From: Myxocyprinus asiaticus | Lineage: Eukaryota > Chordata > Actinopteri > Cypriniformes > Catostomidae | Assembly: GCF_019703515.2 (NCBI RefSeq) | Contig: NC_059348.1 | Location: 21,110,156-21,174,155, forward strand | Length of the DNA stretch: 64,000 nt | Reading direction: 5' to 3' | Shown: positions 1 to 9,452 of the stretch, one piece after another | Layout: every line of letters starts with the position of its first letter | Numbering within the stretch: the stretch's first letter is position 1 | Notes under the pieces: model-generated | What the model was told of the DNA's origin: nothing | What the model saw: only the letters and a program-made list of their open reading frames with translations | Database searches by the model: none | Position numbers and translations under genes: made by a program

Positions 1-310
1 CTGGCGAAGCAAAAGGAGGAGGGAAGAAAGCTGGGATTTCCATCTCTTTGCATGAAATAACCAGGTTTAATCACCTTGGGCACAACCGCCGGGTTGGGGC
101 ATAACCTGACCCTGGAAAAATTGGGGTGAACCTGAGACATGCAGGGTTAACCGAGAGTGCATGCAGTTCGATGGCACGCCTCATAGTGGCCAGGGCCAGT
201 AACAATGTTGTCTTATGAGACAATCTTTATATCGGCTTTCTCCAAAGGTTCACAACAGAGCTTCCCCCAAAGCTTCCAGAACTAGTGATAAATCCCATTA
301 TGGTAACATG
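1..310 (-). pseudogene. DIRS retrotransposon fragment: tyrosine recombinase core
   Basis: Read on the minus strand, this stretch gives broken pieces of the tyrosine-recombinase (YR) gene of a DIRS element, the enzyme that integrates the circular DNA intermediate. Visible pieces are WDLSLVLEALG, then a helix-rich segment TTLLLALATMRRAIELHALS followed by VNPACLRF. They match in order the recombinase of the larger DIRS copy at 40550-41511. Frames shift between the pieces and no ORF is open. It is cut off by the window edge on the left and by a Tc1 element on the right. With the fragment at 1385-1908 it forms one decayed minus-strand DIRS element. Assignment to DIRS is secure; the exact right edge is uncertain by about 10 bp. 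Confidence 0.72.
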
Positions 311-1377
311 GGTTTACTGACTGGTTTTAGGCAGGAAATCACGCACAGAACGAGCAGTATGGCTAGTGGCATTGTCATGCTGGAGGGTCATGTCAGGATG
401 AGCCTGCAGGAAGGGTACCACATAAAGGAGGAGGATGTCTTCCCTGTAATGCACAGTGTTGAGATTGCCTGCAATGACAACAAGCTCAGTCCGATGATGC
501 TGTGATACACTGCCCCAGACCATGACAGACCCTCCACCTCCAAATCGATCCCGCTCCAGAGTACATGCCTCGGTGTAACGTTCATTCCTTCGATGATAAA
601 CACGAGTCCAACCATCACCCCTGGTGAGACAAAACCGCGTCTCATCAGTGAAGAGCACTTTTTGCCAGTCCTGTCTGGTCCAGCAAAGGTGGGTTTGTGC
701 CCATAGGTGACGTTGTTGCCGGAGAAGTCTGGTAAGGACCTGCTTTACAACAGGCCTACAAGCCCTTAGTCCAGCCTCTCTCGGCCTATTGCAGACAGTC
801 TGAGCACTGATGGAGGGATTGTGTGTTCCTGGTATAACTCAGGCAGTTATTGTTGCCATCCTGTACCTGTCCCGCAGGTATGATATTCGGATGTACTGAT
901 CCTGTGCAGGCGTTGTTACACGTGGTCTGCCACTGTGAGGATGATCAGCTGTCCTTCCTGTCTCCCTGTAGTGCTGTCTTAGGCATCTCACAGTATGGAC
1001 ATTGCAATTTATTGCCCTGGCCACATCTGCAGTCCTCATGCCTCCATGCAGCATGCCTAAGGCATGTTCACAGAGATGAGCAGGGACCCTGGGCATCTTT
1101 CTTTTGGTGTTTCTTGGAGTCAGTAGAAAGGTGTCTTTAGTGTCCTAAGTTTTTATAACTGTGACCTTAATTGCCTACCGTCTGTGAGCTGTTAGTGTCT
1201 TAATGACCGTTCCACAGGTGCATGTTCATTAATTGTTTATGGTTCATTGAACAAGCATGAAAAACATTGTTTAAACCCTTTAAAATAAAGATCTGTAAAG
1301 TTATTTGTATTTTTACAAAATTATCTTTAAAATACAGTGTCCTGAAAAAGGGACATTTCTTTTTTGCTGAGTTTATT
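311..1377 (-). mobile_element. Tc1/mariner-type DNA transposon, truncated at its 3' coding end
   Basis: A Tc1-like element lies inside a DIRS remnant. Its right end carries a sequence around 1336-1377 (CCTGAAAAAGGGACATTTCT and following bases) that looks like a Tc1 terminal repeat and untranslated leader. The minus-strand transposase follows (314-1096). The left boundary falls in the middle of the transposase, so the C-terminal part and left terminal repeat are missing, and DIRS recombinase sequence starts directly there. DIRS sequence resumes to the right at about 1385. No target duplication can be recognised because the left end is lost. Confidence 0.75.
314..1096 (-). pseudogene. Tc1-family transposase, broken
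   Basis: The product of an intact relative would be a cut-and-paste transposase with an N-terminal paired helix-turn-helix DNA-binding region and a DDE catalytic domain. The predicted start is at 1096 (MPRVPAHLCEHALGML). The HTH region covers roughly residues 1-70, including GRTADHPHSGRPRV, the linker typical of Tc1. The first catalytic aspartate is in FTDETRFCL and the second in LQHDNATSHTA. The frame is broken by a TGA at 839-841, and the reading frame ends at RDFLPKTSQ, so the third acidic residue and the last third of the protein are absent. The element cannot make active transposase. Confidence 0.8.
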
Positions 1378-1384
1378 AGACCTT

Positions 1385-1908
1385 TCACGGGCCAAACCCA
1401 GAAGTTCCATTCCTGTGGATGGAATATCATCCCACCTGCTAGAGAGAGGAGGTCCCTGCACTGGAGTAGGCGCCATGGGCTCACATAGTTAGAAACATAA
1501 TTTATTGTGTTGGGGTTAAAAAACTTCGGGTTCATTATAAAACCCTGTGAAGTGAACCAGTCTCCCCTCTGTACAGAATGAGGCAGGGATTTGTGTCAAC
1601 ATTCTGAACTTGTATTTTCTCAGATACTTCTTGGAAATAAGAAAATACCGGCTGAAGAAATCTTTCTGTGATTCTTCTGTCAATACTATTTGTATTGCCT
1701 CTTTGAGGAGAAGAGAATTTATTTCTTCTATCAGAATTTTGGCATTTTTCCTCTGCAGTTTTGATTGCTTTATTCCAGAGAAATGCGGGGATTTTCTTGC
1801 AAATTGCAACCTGTACCCATTTTCTATTGTGTTCAGAACCCAATGAGAGACTGTGCACTTTGCCAGATGTGTAGATTGGCTATGAACTGAACTGATAATA
1901 GGAAACAC
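1385..1908 (-). pseudogene. DIRS retrotransposon fragment: RT N-terminus joined to the RNase H-recombinase linker
   Basis: The minus strand from 1908 encodes the start of a DIRS reverse transcriptase: LQFARKSPHFSGIKQSKLQ, then LIEEINSLLLKEAI and FFSRYFLISKKY. These align in order with YAIQFARRAPRFS and FYSPYFIVPKKGG in the copy at 42629-43135. Instead of the catalytic palm, the sequence then runs into DLLSLAGGMIFHPQEWNF, which corresponds to the linker between RNase H and recombinase (DLLSQGWGTIWHPRPDLW in the copy at 53235-54164). About 1 kb of coding sequence for the RT palm and RNase H is therefore deleted. The Tc1 element follows on the left, then the recombinase piece at 1-310. Confidence 0.72.
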
Positions 1909-2020
1909 ACAGGGATCTCTTCTGTGTTTTGGGGGTTATTAATAGATTGATGTGTGTCATAGTCTTTACAGGGTGCTTGTGTATAACTGTGCTGTGGGGA
2001 AGTGAATTTTCTCTTATTGT

Positions 2021-2388
2021 TTGACTGATCCACACAGGGGATAAGTGTGTGTGACAGTGCTCTGTGTTGACTGATCCACACAGGGGATAAGTGTGTGTGA
2101 CAGTGTTCTGCGTTGACTGATCCACACAAGGAGATAAGTGTGTGTGACAGTACTCTGTGCGTTGACTGATCCACACAGGGATAAGTGTGTGACAGCACTC
2201 TGTGCGTTGACTGATCCACACAGGCGATAAGTGTGTGTGACAGCGCTCTGTACATTTGACTGATCCACACAGGCGATAAGTGTGTGTGACAGCACTCTAT
2301 GCATTTGTTTGATCAACACGGGATACATGTGTGTGACAGCACTCTGTGAGTTGACTGATCAACACAGGCATTAAGTGTGTGTGACTAC
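2021..2388. repeat. Minisatellite, about 8 units of 45-49 bp
   Basis: Units begin near 2021, 2067, 2113, 2162, 2207, 2256, 2304 and 2351. Each carries TTGACTGATCCACACAGG, then GATAAGTGTGTGTGACAG and CTCTGTG. Spacing is 46, 46, 49, 45, 49, 48 and 47 bp; the last two units are the most diverged. The array stops exactly where the L2-type LINE begins. The minus strand translates without stops in several frames because of the repeat, but this is not a gene. Confidence 0.93.
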
Positions 2389-5275
2389 TCAAGATGGCGC
2401 TGAGTATGGCTGCTGCGTTGCGAGCTCCAACACAACATTGTAGTGTTTTGTTTGTTTTGTTTACAATTCTTATGTTTGTTGTCTTGATGTTGTCTGCCTT
2501 ATTGTCTACAACAGACACACACTTTTGGACATTGGTTCTGCAATTACACACCGTAAACCAGACTTCAAATTCCTCAATGCCGACCCGCTGTTTACAAACA
2601 CACCAGCAGAGCACTTTGTCTGGGCTGCCCGACCGCGAAAATGCAAAAGGAAAAGGGGAAACAGAGCCGGCGTTCTCATCAGAGTAAGACGTCACACAAA
2701 TCGACCCCCGCTACCCAGTATTCTACTGGCAAACATTCAGTCTCTGGACAACAAGCTCTGTGAGCTGAGAGTGTGGATCTCTTTCCAACGAGAGATGAGG
2801 GACTGCTGCATTATCTGCCTTATAGAAACTTGGATGTCTGCGGAGATTCCAGACTCAGCCATTGAACCCACGGGGTTCTCCGTGCACTGAGTGGACAGAG
2901 CGAAAGACCTCTCAGGTAAAAGCAGAGGTGGTGGTGTATGTTTTATGATCAACAAATCCTGTTGTGATCAGAGGAACGTACATTCTATCAAGTCTTTCTG
3001 CTCTCCTGATCTGGAATTTCTCATGCTTCTGTGTCGACCATTCTGGCTACCGAGGGAATTCACAGTGGTCATTATCACTGCTGTGTACATCCCGCCAAGA
3101 GCCGACACAGACTGGGCACTCAAGGAACTGTATAGGATTATAAGCAAGCAGGAAACCGCGCACCCTGAGGCCACATTCATTGTGACCAGGGACTTTAATA
3201 AAGCCAGTTTCAAATCAGTCACACCAAAATACCACCAACACATTAGTTTTAACACACGAGGGGATCGGGTTTTGGACCATTGCTACTCTTCCTTCAGGGA
3301 CGGCTACAAATCCCTCCCCCGCCCACCATTTGGCAAATCGGACCACTCTTCCATTCTGCTTCTGCCCGCTTACAGGCAGAAACTGAAACGGAAAGCACCC
3401 ACCCTCAGAATGATCCAGTGCTGGTCGGACCAATCAGACTCTACGCAGATGTTCCGGTCCGCCTCTGATGATGACATCGAGCTTTATGCTGATAGCGTAA
3501 CGTGTTTCATCAGAAAGTGCGTAGAGGATGTCGTTCCGACCAGAACAATCCGGATCTACCCGAACCAGAAACCTTGGATTAATAGCGATGTTCGCGCGGC
3601 ACTTGATGCGCGGACCTCCGCTTTTAATTCCGGGAATGCGGAGGAGCATAAACAAGCCAGTTATGCCCTCCAAAATATCAGAACAGCAAAACGTCAGTAC
3701 AGGAACAAGATTGAAGGACGGTTCAACACCACCAACTCTAGAAGCAAGTGGCAGGGAATTCATATCATCATGGACTTTAAAGGGAATAAAAACTCTGCCG
3801 TGAACACCGCTGCCTCTCTCCCGGATGAGCTAAATACTTTTTATGCTTGTTTCAAGGGAAATAACACCGCCCTCGCGGAGAGAGCTCTCACGGCAGAAGC
3901 TACAGAGGTTAGTTCACTCTCTGTCTCTGTAGCGGATGTAACCTGATCCTTCCGATGTGTGAATATCCGCAAAGCCACGGGTCCAGATGGCATTCTGGTG
4001 CGTCTCATCAGAGCTTGCGCGAACCAACTGGCTGGTGTTTTTACGGACATTTTCAACTTTTCCCTCTCTTTGTCTGTAGTTCCCACATGCTTTAAAACAT
4101 CCACAATTGTGCCTGTTCCAAAGCAATCCAAAATCACTTGCTTAAATGACTGGCATCCTGTTGCTCTGACCCCCATCATCAGCAAATGCTATGAGAGACT
4201 AAACAGAGATTACATCTGCTCTGTGCTGCCTCCATCACTAGACCCATTGCAGTTTGCTTACCGCAACAACCACTCCACTGATGATGCCATTGCATCTACA
4301 ATACACACTGCTCTCTCCCACCTGGAAAAAAGAACACTTATGTGAGAATGTTGTTTGTAGACTACAGCTCAGCATTCAACACCATAGTGCCCTCCAAGCT
4401 TGATGAGAAACTCCGGGCTCTGGGCTTAAACAGCTCGCTGTGTAGCTGGATCCTGGACTTCCTGTCAAGCAGACGCCAGGTGGTTAGAATGGGCAGCAAC
4501 ATCTCCTCATCACTGACCCTCAACACTGGAGCCCCGCAGGGCTGTGTTCTCAGCCCACTCCTGTATTCCCTGTACACACAATGCTGTGTGGCAACACACA
4601 GCTCCAATGCCATCATTAAGTTTGCTGATGATACGACGGTGGTAGGTCTGATCACTGACAATGATGAAACTGACACACTGGTGTCAGGAGCACAACCTCT
4701 CCCTCAACGTCAGTAAGACAAAGGAGCTTGTGGTGGACTTCAGGAGAAGAGATAGAGAACACAGTCCCATCACCATCAATGGAGCACCAGTGGAGAGAGT
4801 CAGCAGCTTCAAGTTCCTGGGTGTCCACATCACTGAGGAACTCACATGGTCCATCCACAATGAAGCCGTTGTGAAGAAGGCTCATCAGCGCCTCTTCTTC
4901 CTGAGACGGCTGAGGAAGTTTGGAATGAACCGCCACATCCTCACACGGTTCTACACCTGCACTGTAGAGAGCATCCTGACTGGCTGCATCTCCACCTGGT
5001 ATGGCAATAGCAGTGCCCACAACTGCAAAGCACTGCAAAGGGTGGTGCGAACTGCCAGACACATCATCGGAGGTGAGCTTTCCTCCATCCAGGACATATA
5101 TACCAGGCGGTGTGTGAAAAATGCTTGGAGGATCATCAGAGACTCCAGCCACCTGGGCCATGGGCTGTTCTCACTGCTACCATCAGGCGGGCGGTATCGC
5201 AGCATCAGGACCCGCACCAGCCGACTTCATGATAGCTTCTTCCCCCAAGCAATCAGACTTTTGAACTCTTGATTT
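2389..5275 (+). mobile_element. L2/CR1-type (Jockey group) non-LTR retrotransposon
   Basis: The element starts just after the minisatellite at an AAGATGGCG leader typical of fish elements of this kind, and runs through an endonuclease and reverse transcriptase to the natural protein end (SFFPQAIRLLNS, stop at 5270-5272). It appears nearly full length, but its 3' tail is missing: within a few bases of the stop codon the sequence becomes the antisense of an L1. No target duplication was recognisable. The clade name L2/CR1 is inferred from motif order; Rex1-like is a possible alternative. Confidence 0.85.
2525..5272 (+). pseudogene. L2/CR1-type ORF2: endonuclease plus reverse transcriptase, broken
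   Basis: The polyprotein nicks target DNA with an APE-type endonuclease and copies its RNA. Endonuclease landmarks are ILLANIQSLDNK (about 2720), LIETWM, VTRDFNKASF (normally GDFN, so a key glycine is changed) and KSDHSSILLLP. RT landmarks are [47 protein letters not shown] and FADDTTVV, followed by the C-terminal LRRLRKFG and RTARHIIGG blocks. In-frame TGA stops lie at 2888-2890 and 3944-3946, both plausible CGA-to-TGA changes. An A-run indel near 4326-4331 shifts the frame, and a further shift or small deletion lies near 4670-4710. It is not functional, but all domains are recognisable. Confidence 0.88.
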
Positions 5276-6720
5276 TCAAAAGATCTCAACACTCCACTCT
5301 CATATAGGTCACCGAGTGTAGTAACCCCCCTCACAATCCACTCTGACCAGCAGAAACGGGACCTTTCAATACATAATTTAGGGTTCAGCCATATGCTCGA
5401 TGCAACATTTAAATAAATGTCAGAATTAAACACTCTGGACACTTTTGTCCATACCGAATGCAAATGCAGGATAACGGAGTGTGACTTAACTACTCCGGTT
5501 AGTTTAATAGAAAGGCTTTGTAATGGCAAAATAGGGGCAAGAACTTCCTGTTCAATACAAAACCAGGGAGGGGCTCTCTCAGGTGGAAGCGACCAATGAG
5601 CCAAATGTCTGAGACTGAATGCATAATAATAAAACAAAATCTTGGGTAGGCCTAGCCCACCTTTGTCAGTCGGCCTATGTAACTTGTTAAAATGTAATCT
5701 GGGACGTTTACCATTCCATATTAAGTACTTCGCTATACTATCAGATTGCTTGAAATAAGAGAGGGGGACATCTACAGGGAGAGATTGTAACAAGTAGTTA
5801 AATTTTGGAATACAATTCATTTTAATAACATTAACCTTCCCAATCATAGATAAATGTAATGAATCCCACCTGCCCACATTGCTCAAAAACCTTTTAATTA
5901 AGGGGTCAAAATTAACTCTAACTAAATAAGACAAATTTGCTGGAAATAAAATGTCCAAATACTTAATGCCCTGTTTGGGCCACTGGAAGGCATCCGGCTG
6001 GAAAGCTGTTTCTGGGCAGTACGCTGTTAGATCCAAAGCAGTACGCTGTTAGATCCAAAGCTTTGGATTTAGACCAATTGACTCTGTATCCTGAGAACTT
6101 AGAAAAGGAATTAATAATTCTCTGGAGACAAGGCATAGATCTAGTAGAGTCGGAGACAAATAACAAAATATCATCTGCGTAAAGCAAAAGCTTATGCGCC
6201 ATACCTCCCGCCACCACCCCTGGAAAATGATCTTCCCTTCTTATCGCAGCTGCTAATGGTTCCAGGGCAACACAGAACAATAATGGGGAAAGAGGGCAAC
6301 CCTGCCAGGTGCCCCTATCCAGAGTAAAATAATCTGAAATTAATCCATTTGTTTGTACCGCTGCTACCGGGTGTCTATCAAGTAACTTAATACATCCAAT
6401 AAAATTATTCCAGAATCCATATATTTCCAATATCTTAAAAAGATAATCCCATTCTACCATATCAAACGCCTTTTCGGTGTCAAGTGAGATGGTCACGACC
6501 GGAGTCTGATCATTCACCACTGACCACATGATATTGATGAAATGCCTAATGTTATCAGAAGAGCTACGACCCCGAATAAACCCTACCTGATCTATATGTA
6601 TAAGAGGTGTTGACAATATTTTAATGTCTATCTGGATCAGGGAAATTGGATAATAACTTTTTCACTCGCTTGGCTCTTTGTCTTTTTTAAGAATCAGACT
6701 GATCCGGGCTTGTGTCATGG
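5276..6720 (-). pseudogene. L1 ORF2 reverse transcriptase region, broken
   Basis: Minus-strand translation from 6720 gives ARISLILKKDKEPSE, then YYPISLIQIDIKIL, HIDQVGFIRGRSSS, ISLDTEKAFDMVEWDYLF (first catalytic aspartate), GTWQGCPLSPLLF and LLLYADDILLF (catalytic YADD). The C-terminal part includes YLIWNGKRPRLHFNKLH and KGGLGLPKILFYYYA. About 15 residues between KIL and the HIDQVGF block are missing compared with other L1 proteins. A TGA-type stop sits in KEPSE*KSYY. A 22-bp direct duplication (6016-6037 and 6038-6059) shifts the frame right after SKALDLTAYC. The protein end is missing. Confidence 0.85.
6016..6059. repeat. 22-bp direct duplication inside the L1 ORF2
   Basis: The 22 bases at 6016-6037 (starting GCAGTACGCTGTTAG) are repeated perfectly at 6038-6059. 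Because 22 is not a multiple of 3, the duplication alone accounts for the frame switch between the two halves of the reverse transcriptase. On the minus strand the peptide LDLTAYC appears at the start of both frames. Confidence 0.95.
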
Positions 6721-6780
6721 TTGGCAGAAGCTTTCCATTCTTTAATGACTTTCCATTCCTTTCAGTGTCCTGCAAAAAAT

Positions 6781-7352
6781 ATTCCACAAAACAAACTCCA
6801 GCTGCTAGGCAGAACCAGCACAAAAAGAAACAAAACCGTCCCGGTTCCTCAGACAGTCAAGTGTATATTTAACAAGTCAAGTTCATTTGGAGGCCACATA
6901 AGAAACACACTAAACACTTTCACTTTAATCAACTTTATAAAAGACATCGCTTGTTTTGGGCATGTAGATATTTTGCGGCCATCCTTAGTATCTATTCTTA
7001 ATCTGGCCGGGAACTTCAGTGTAAAAGCGATCTTCCGTCCATGCAAAAGTTTCTTGAAGGAGTGTTATTCCACAAAACAAACTCCAGCCGCAAGGCGTAA
7101 CCAGCACTAACAGAAACAACAAATGGCGCCCAGCTTCTTCGGACAACCAGATGTATGTACAGTGAGACAAGCCCACCTGGGGGCCACATGAGAAACACCA
7201 AATGGTTTACTCACTCATTGTTTCTATGAAGGACAGTGCTTGCTTGGGACATGTAAATACTTTGCGGCCATCCATAGTATCTATTCTCAATTTGGCTGGA
7301 AACATCAGTGTAAAAGCGATCTTCTTGATGTAAGAGTTTCTTGCATTCCTTG
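6781..7352. repeat. Tandem duplication of the ORF1 end and spacer, about 286 bp per unit
   Basis: Two head-to-tail copies start at 6781 and 7067 with ATTCCACAAAACAAACTCCA. Shared landmarks include AGAAACAC after a GGCCACAT(A/G)AG block, TTTTGCGGCCATCC and GTAAAAGCGATCTTC. Offsets between landmarks are 286-289 bp. On the minus strand each copy encodes the end of L1 ORF1 (IAFTLMFPAKLRIDT in the right copy, IAFTLKFPARLRIDT in the left). The copies have diverged by scattered substitutions, so the duplication is not recent. Confidence 0.85.
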
Positions 7353-8000
7353 AATCGATCACTTTTTTCCCTTGTCGAATTCGCAAAGTCCGGGAACAAG
7401 AAAATGTTGTGATTCTTCCAAGAAGGCTTTCCTTTGCTCCTAGCCTCGCGTAACACATCTTTATCAGATGATCTCAGAAATTTGGCTAGAATTGATCGGG
7501 GCCTGTCTCCCTCAGCCGATCTCCGAGCCGGGACTCTGTGAGCTCGCTCAATTTCCATCTTATGGCCTGTTATGTCAGTCAGACTCTGGAAGAGCTCGTC
7601 TAGGAATTTCACTATATCTCGGCCTTCTTCATGCTCAAGAATTCCAACAATTTGGACGTTATTTCGCCGGATACGATTCTCAAGGTCTTCCAGTTTTTCC
7701 AAAATGCGTTTCACGTCTATTTTAGTCGCTAGCGGATTAGCAGCTAATTCCCTCTCCTTTGTCGACCTCCAATAATCTTGTAACCAACTCAGGGAATTTA
7801 GTTTCCATCGCCGTAATCGATCGACGTATTACAGCGAGACCTTCTAAGTCAGCAACAACTTTCATCAGCATCACAGACATGCTCGCCAGTTGATGCTGGA
7901 TTTCTGGTCCCTGGTCTGTGGGCCTGTCAGAGGTTTCAGCTCGAGCACGTAAGTGTCTTTTAATATCTCCAGAACCCAAGGATTTTGAATTCTTTGCCAT
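7211..8000 (-). pseudogene. L1 ORF1 protein (RNA-binding, transposase_22 type), broken
   Basis: ORF1p of L1 is a trimeric coiled-coil RNA chaperone that packages the element's own RNA. The likely start is ATG at 8000 (MAKNSKSLGSGDIKRHL). A coiled-coil-like region follows, then the RRM-like block ENRIRRNNVQIVGILEHEEG and the C-terminal domain with MEIERAHRVPA and PRSILAKFLRSSDKD. A frameshift lies between 7714 and 7737. Another near 7320 switches the ending to the frame that encodes IAFTLMFPAKLRIDTMDG and FTCPKQALSFIETMSE. RAHR, PRSI and the lysine-rich FLRSSDKDVL block are the family's usual signatures. Confidence 0.82.
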
Positions 8001-8160
8001 GTTGACTTCAAAGAACAGATATGTAGCAGGGTGTTTTATACTCACCGGATTATAACATTAAAATAATTAAAAACTAGCAAAGTGCTCAGAGCTCGCCGTT
8101 TACACATCCGCTCATCGCATGCCGTCACATGACTCCATTTGGCCATTCTTTGCTGACAAA

Positions 8161-8809
8161 ACAGGAATAGGACACTCTATCTGTAAAATATTTAAATGGG
8201 TACTTCAGGTTTAAATTTCAAGAGCAACTTGTAGCCTGCACCACAGTTGAGGCAATATAGTTGCAAATTAGGTACAACCCTGTTGAAAATTGTACGCGTT
8301 GGTCTCATTGTAGGCTTAATGTGCATTCTTGCAATATTGTGGCAGTAACTAACCTCAGTAAGTTCAAGGGATAATAGAGCTACCTTTAAATGCTATCTAA
8401 AAACATTTTTATAACTAGCTCAACAAGATTCTCTTCAAACTGTTGCTCCACCAGTTTCAAACCGTTCAAACTGTTGATCCACCATGACGGTATATGACCT
8501 GAAAAAGAAAGCCGACAGTTTACGCTAATGTCTTCTATAGCGCCCCTTGTGGGTGCTTGGAGGATGAATTGCCCTTTGACAGATTTTTAAACACAACTAT
8601 GCTTGAAATCCAGCTTGTGTAATCTCTCTGGCTTTCTTTCTCTGTAAGTTTTTGAGTGTTTTCAAGAATTTTTGATTATTTCCTTTTCATTTGTAAGCCT
8701 ATAATGTTAGTAGCATTACATAATATTTGCAAAGATTTAAAAAAAAAATCAAGATGTATTGTATTATTTACAAAGTAATCAAACACAATACAGAGAGGCA
8801 GGACAGGCT
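8161..8809. other. Non-coding stretch
   Basis: There is no coding signal and no clear repeat ends. The sequence is AT-rich with an A-run near 8739. It is probably old transposon-derived or plain intergenic DNA. Confidence 0.4.
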
Positions 8810-9452
8810 TGGGATAGTTCACCTAAAAATGAAAATGTTTCTCATCATTTACTCACCCTCATGCCATCCCAGAGTTGTATGACTCTTTTTCATCTGGTGA
8901 ACACAAATTAAGTTTTTTTTTTAGAAGAATATCTCAGCTCTGTAGGTCCATTCAATGCAAGTGAACAGTGACCAAAACTTTGAAACTCCAAAATGCACAA
9001 AAAGGCAGCATAAAAGTAACACATAACACTCCAGTGGTTAAATCTATGTCTTCTGAAGAAACAGATCAATATTTAAGTCCTTTTTTACTATAAATTCTCC
9101 ACACTCCCCAGTAGGTGGTGATATGCATGAAGAATGTGAATCGCCAAAAAGTGAAAGTGGAGATTGATAGAAAAAAGGACTTCAATATTGATCTGTTTCT
9201 CACCCATACTTATCATAATGCTTGTTATGTGTTACTTTAATGGATTACGTTTATGCTGCCTTTTATGTGCTTTTGGAGCTTCAAAGTTTTGTTCACCATT
9301 CACTTGCACTGAATGGACATACAGAGCTAAAATATTCTTCTAAAAATCTTTGTTTGTGTTCAGCAGAAGAAAGAAAGTCATACACATCTGGAATGGCATG
9401 AGGGTGAAATGATGAGAGAATTTTCATTTTGGGGTGAACTATTCCTTTAAAT
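8810..9452. mobile_element. Foldback (long inverted repeat) non-autonomous DNA transposon
   Basis: The left arm starts GATAGTTCACCTAAAAATG near 8814, and the right arm ends near 9452 with its inverse (CATTTTGGGGTGAACTATTC). The arms stay complementary for close to 280 bp, sharing landmarks such as CTCATGCCATCCCAGA, AGAAGAATAT and GAAACAGATCAATATT. They are separated by a short unpaired core at about 9090-9175. No ORF is present. Such palindromic elements are common in cyprinid genomes. The superfamily is uncertain because no target duplication was certain. Confidence 0.85.

Larger units (their letters stand above)
5276..8160 (-). mobile_element. L1-type LINE, internally deleted and 3' truncated
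   Basis: A minus-strand L1-group element has an ORF1 (8000 to 7211), a duplicated ORF1-end/spacer block (6781-7352) and the RT part of ORF2 (6720 to 5276). The endonuclease half of ORF2 is missing: spacer sequence joins directly to the RT region near 6720-6780. The 3' end is cut at 5276, where it meets the 3' end of the plus-strand L2 element tail to tail. The 5' boundary near 8160 is approximate. Confidence 0.82.

Noticed and set aside
2021..2388. CRISPR-like array
   Set aside because: Units are directly abutting tandem repeats with no unique spacers, and the genome is vertebrate.
1833..2695. Several open frames with repeated Cys/His/Thr words on the minus strand
   Set aside because: They are produced by the 45-49 bp minisatellite, which happens to lack stops; there is no start context, splice signal or family similarity.
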